A DNA stretch of 40,155 nt, from the IMG/VR virus record IMGVR_UViG_3300022827_000020, positions 1 through 40,155 of that record, one strand, 5' to 3'. Numbering within the stretch: the first letter of the stretch is position 1; each line of letters starts with the position of its first letter. Source of the DNA: a virus. The notes under the pieces were generated by a model. That model saw only the letters and a program-made list of their open reading frames with translations. It was not told the origin of the DNA and did not search any database. Positions 37,873 to 40,155 of this stretch are shown here, piece after piece. A program made the translations under genes and the position numbers.

Positions 37873-38317
37873 TCGTAAATTGTTTGTCCTCGATTAGCAT
37901 TGTAAAACCCTGAGCTTTGTCATAGTAGATTTGGTCATCTTTTTTAATGGCCGGATTTACATCTGTGCCTGTCTCGATAATCAAACCACGTTTGTATCTC
38001 ATTTGATTTACGTCATCTCCTGATAAGATTATCCCTGACTCTGTTTTTATTTGCTCGTCAATATTTTTTATTGCGATGTACTTTCCGATTGGTTTCATAT
38101 TGTAATTTTGTTTAGATTCGTCTTTCCAATTTAACCAAAAACCTAAGGCCACAATTATATTCATTCCTAGAGATGAAAGAACCATGGCTAGGTCTTGGTA
38201 AATGTTTAAGGTTAAGTGAACGTGCCCTACCACCCAAAATGGTATTGATAGATTACACGCTACCCAAACTATTGTAAATCTTAAGAATCTTTTAATTTGA
38301 TTCAGATGATTCTCCAT
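37838..38317 (-). CDS. Membrane-anchored GroES-like co-chaperonin
   Basis: A 159-residue protein of two parts. Residues 1-73: a basic N-terminus and two hydrophobic spans (about 14-32, FTIVWVACNLSIPFWVVGHV; and 44-64, AMVLSSLGMNIIVALGFWLN). Residues 74-159 are a complete Cpn10 domain: MKPIGKYIAIKN, the mobile-loop hydrophobic motif GIILSG (95-100), YKRGLIIETG, IKKDDQIYYDKAQG, and a final TIISERDVVVVL. Positive charges before span 1 and two spans would place the GroES part in the cytoplasm. An internal ATG at 38098 could also make a soluble GroES of 86 residues. It overlaps the end of groEL by 26 bases (translational coupling) and converges with the wHTH gene. GroES identity is strong; the fusion is the unusual part. 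Confidence 0.75.
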   Translation of the reverse strand: MENHLNQIKRFLRFTIVWVACNLSIPFWVVGHVHLTLNIYQDLAMVLSSLGMNIIVALGFWLNWKDESKQNYNMKPIGKYIAIKNIDEQIKTESGIILSGDDVNQMRYKRGLIIETGTDVNPAIKKDDQIYYDKAQGFTMLIEDKQFTIISERDVVVVL

Positions 38318-39917
38318 AGCTACGTGCCATTGTTATTGTGGCATTTGTGCTTAGTATAGATACCGCAACACTAACAGCGTTTTGCAAAGCACTCCGGGTT
38401 ACTTTCAACGGGTCAATAATCCCCATCTTTACTAAGTCTCCCATCTGTCCGTTTTTTAGATTGTATCCATGCCCCTGCTCAAGAGGTATATCCCCGTAAA
38501 TGTCCTTTGCCTTTAGACCTGCGTTTGCAAGTATCTGAAGGAATGGAGCCATTAAAGCTTCCTTTACAATCATGCTCGCAACGTCTTTCTCTACGGACTG
38601 CCCTGCTGTTGTGCCTATTACAGCGCTTTCCTCAAGTAATGATTTACCTGCTCCCGGAAGTATGCCCTCCTCAAGTGCAGAACGAACCGAACACACAGCA
38701 TCGTCAACTCTGTCAAATAGCTCCTTTTGGGCTAGGTCTGTTTGACCTCCAACAAATATCACTCCAATACCCCCGGTTAAAGATGCTATGCGCTCTAGTA
38801 TGAAGTCTTTCTCGTTTTTCTTGTTTGCGTTCTTATGTGCCTCCCAAAGCTGAACAACTCTATCAGCAATTACATCTTGGTCTGCTTTTAATGCCGACTT
38901 AATAATAATGGTTTGGTCTTTGCTCACAATTACTTTTGCTGCATGGCCTAAATCGTCAAAGTTAATAATGCTGAGGTCATCTCCTGTTTTCTCACTGAAG
39001 TATGTCGCCCCAACGCTTATTGCAATGTCGTGCATTAGCTCATGCTGCTTGTAACCAAATCCCGGAGGTGGTACAATACATATCTTAGCATTTCCCTTCA
39101 TTACGTTTGCAGCAAAGGTGTTTACAACATTTGAGTTACAAGGGGATATTATTAATAGCTTTTTCCCCTCGCTAATTACAGGCTTTAATACGTTCTCAAT
39201 CTGAAGGATATTACTTATCTCCATGTCAGCAACCAATACCATCACGTCCTCAAAAACACACTCGTCTCTTTTTTGGTCATTAACAAACATTGGGCTCATG
39301 TACCCTCTATCAAACTTAAGCCCCATGGTGGTCTCCGAATAGGTCTCATCTGTTTGGCTCCTCTCCACTGTTACAATACCTGTCTTGCCAACATCTTTAT
39401 AAACGTCAGCAATTATGCGACCTATCTCTCTATCGTTGTTTGCAGAGATGCTGGCCACCTCAATAAGCATAGAACTTGTAACTTTTTTAGCTCTTCGTTT
39501 AAGCCTATCTACAACAGAATTGCTTACATCAACCATAGCACGTAAAACCTCTGTTCGATTGTGTTCTTCTTTTATTCTCTCAAGACCTCCCAATACTAAT
39601 GCCTCTGTAAGTACAATTGCCGTAGTTGTTCCGTCCCCCGCTGAAGTAGCAGTGCGCTCAGCAGCTTCCTTCATCATCTTAACTGCTAAGTTCTCTAATG
39701 GGTCTAGCAACTCAATAGCCTTTGCAACAGTAACACCGTCTTTTGTTACAGTAATCCCATGTGTGTGATTCGGAGACTCTATCAGAACAGTATTACCTCC
39801 CGGCCCTAAAGTGCTTTTTACTGCTTTCGATAGTTTTACTACGCCATTTACTAATTTTTTCCTCCCACTATCCCCAAAATGTAAATCCTTTGGGGAATAT
39901 CCTTGATTTTCTAACAT
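38292..39917 (-). CDS. groEL: Phage GroEL chaperonin (Cpn60)
   Basis: A 541-residue, full-length group I chaperonin. Visible sites: TLGPGG (36-41, with Gly for the usual Lys), TKDGVTVAKAIEL (Asp60), GDGTTTA (94-100, Asp95), FDRGYMSPMFV, ERIASLTGGIGVIFVGG, RVDDAVCSVRSALEEG (third nucleotide-site Asp) and MGIIDPLKVTRSALQ. The GGM repeat tail of bacterial GroEL is replaced by ARSYGESSESN. Its motif differences and gene context (next to a fused GroES and phage late genes) mark it as viral, not host DNA contamination. Phage chaperonins usually fold phage proteins such as capsid subunits in their own cage; the substrate here is unknown. A -7 box lies 26 bases upstream. Confidence 0.95.
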   Translation of the reverse strand: MLENQGYSPKDLHFGDSGRKKLVNGVVKLSKAVKSTLGPGGNTVLIESPNHTHGITVTKDGVTVAKAIELLDPLENLAVKMMKEAAERTATSAGDGTTTAIVLTEALVLGGLERIKEEHNRTEVLRAMVDVSNSVVDRLKRRAKKVTSSMLIEVASISANNDREIGRIIADVYKDVGKTGIVTVERSQTDETYSETTMGLKFDRGYMSPMFVNDQKRDECVFEDVMVLVADMEISNILQIENVLKPVISEGKKLLIISPCNSNVVNTFAANVMKGNAKICIVPPPGFGYKQHELMHDIAISVGATYFSEKTGDDLSIINFDDLGHAAKVIVSKDQTIIIKSALKADQDVIADRVVQLWEAHKNANKKNEKDFILERIASLTGGIGVIFVGGQTDLAQKELFDRVDDAVCSVRSALEEGILPGAGKSLLEESAVIGTTAGQSVEKDVASMIVKEALMAPFLQILANAGLKAKDIYGDIPLEQGHGYNLKNGQMGDLVKMGIIDPLKVTRSALQNAVSVAVSILSTNATITMARSYGESSESN

Positions 39918-39943
39918 TTGATTTGATTTTTATTAGTTATCTG

Positions 39944-39951
39944 CAAATATA
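39944..39951 (-). promoter_or_regulatory. Bacteroidota-type -7 box (TATATTTG) for groEL operon
   Basis: An exact TAnnTTTG match 26 bases upstream of the groEL ATG (39917). The nearest TTG upstream is about 26 bases away, farther than the usual 19-21, so the -33 part is unclear. Confidence 0.5.
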
Positions 39952-40129
39952 GTATATGTTCTAGTACTTATCCACCACAAAAAGTAATTACCCGTAAGGG
40001 TGCTCCACAGAGCTGTGCGCTAAATGTCGTTTTTTTTTCCCTATAGTAGTATATATATATTTACCTTTTATTATTATTTTTTTTAATCTTCTTTCTATTC
40101 TTTATTGACATTTTCGACATTAAAAGAAT

Positions 40130-40154
40130 AAATAGTTAGTAATCAAATAGTTAG
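40130..40154. repeat. Short direct repeat AAATAGTTAG, 15-bp period
   Basis: Two identical 10-mers at 40130-40139 and 40145-40154. It may continue beyond the window edge as an iteron-like or regulator-binding array. Confidence 0.5.
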
Positions 40155-40155
40155 A

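Larger units (their letters stand above)
39918..40155. other. Intergenic region upstream of groEL
   Basis: 238 bases without a supportable gene. It holds the groEL -7 box, two small palindromes (ACCC-GTAA-GGGT at 39990-40001; CACAG-AG-CTGTG at 40006-40017), a ten-base T run on the + strand, an AT-repeat (about 40050-40062) and a ten-base direct repeat, AAATAGTTAG, at 40130 and 40145. It may be an early/late control or an origin-related region; nothing is decisive. Confidence 0.6.

Noticed and set aside
39990-40038. Terminator formed by the CACAGAGCTGTG palindrome and T-run
   Set aside because: The T-run begins about 12 bases after the stem, too far for a standard rho-independent terminator.
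1-40155. tRNA genes, integrase or lysogeny genes
   Set aside because: None were recognised on either strand while reading; no attachment-site-like arrangement was found.

Overview
The window reads as most of the late half of a podovirus-type (short-tailed) phage genome that probably infects a member of the Bacteroidota, most likely a flavobacterium. Reasons: the DNA is AT-rich. Starts are preceded by A/T-rich stretches and lack clear GGAGG Shine-Dalgarno sites. Seven intergenic octamers fit the Bacteroidota -7 promoter box TAnnTTTG. Several proteins (major capsid, portal, adaptor, nozzle-like tail protein, many tiny genes) resemble families I associate with flavobacterial and crAss-like short-tailed phages. 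No integrase, repressor, rRNA, tRNA or CRISPR array was seen.

Layout. Positions 1-1453 (+ strand) hold the end of a replication/nuclease module: a C-terminal fragment, a VRR-NUC nuclease, a DnaA-domain-IV-like DNA-binding protein, a small unknown and a second PD-(D/E)XK-like protein. Everything from 1480 to 37372 is on the - strand and is read from high to low coordinates: tiny genes (37372-36145); tail/fibre, holin, endolysin, homing endonuclease and spanin genes (36084-30632); head genes (30564-22179: two GroES-like halves in one protein, small terminase candidate, TerL, portal, scaffold, major capsid); a conserved structural gene (22096-21344); then adaptor, tail and ejection genes (21259-1480) in the T7-like order adaptor, nozzle, gp13-like, gp14-like, gp15-like, gp16-like. 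The last gene encodes 2755 residues, about a fifth of the window. A wHTH gene (37429-37872, +) diverges from the tiny genes and converges with a chaperonin operon (39917-37838, -): a full-length GroEL and a GroES-like domain fused behind two transmembrane helices.

Transcription appears to be partitioned by rho-independent hairpins at 36111-36140, 30594-30626, 22137-22162 and 21284-21315. In three cases a promoter-like box follows within about 15 bases.

Points most worth a second look: the membrane-anchored GroES-like protein beside a phage GroEL, plus a possible tandem GroES-like protein next to terminase; an H-D-A-F-G-H...E motif resembling the iron site of aromatic amino-acid hydroxylases inside the giant ejection protein; an HNH homing endonuclease whose last codons duplicate the zinc-ligand end of the adjacent endolysin; a single-protein spanin; a cysteine-rich module repeated in two neighbouring tail genes; and a hairpin sequence that recurs at three sites. 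All functions are read from sequence and remembered family knowledge; no database search was run.
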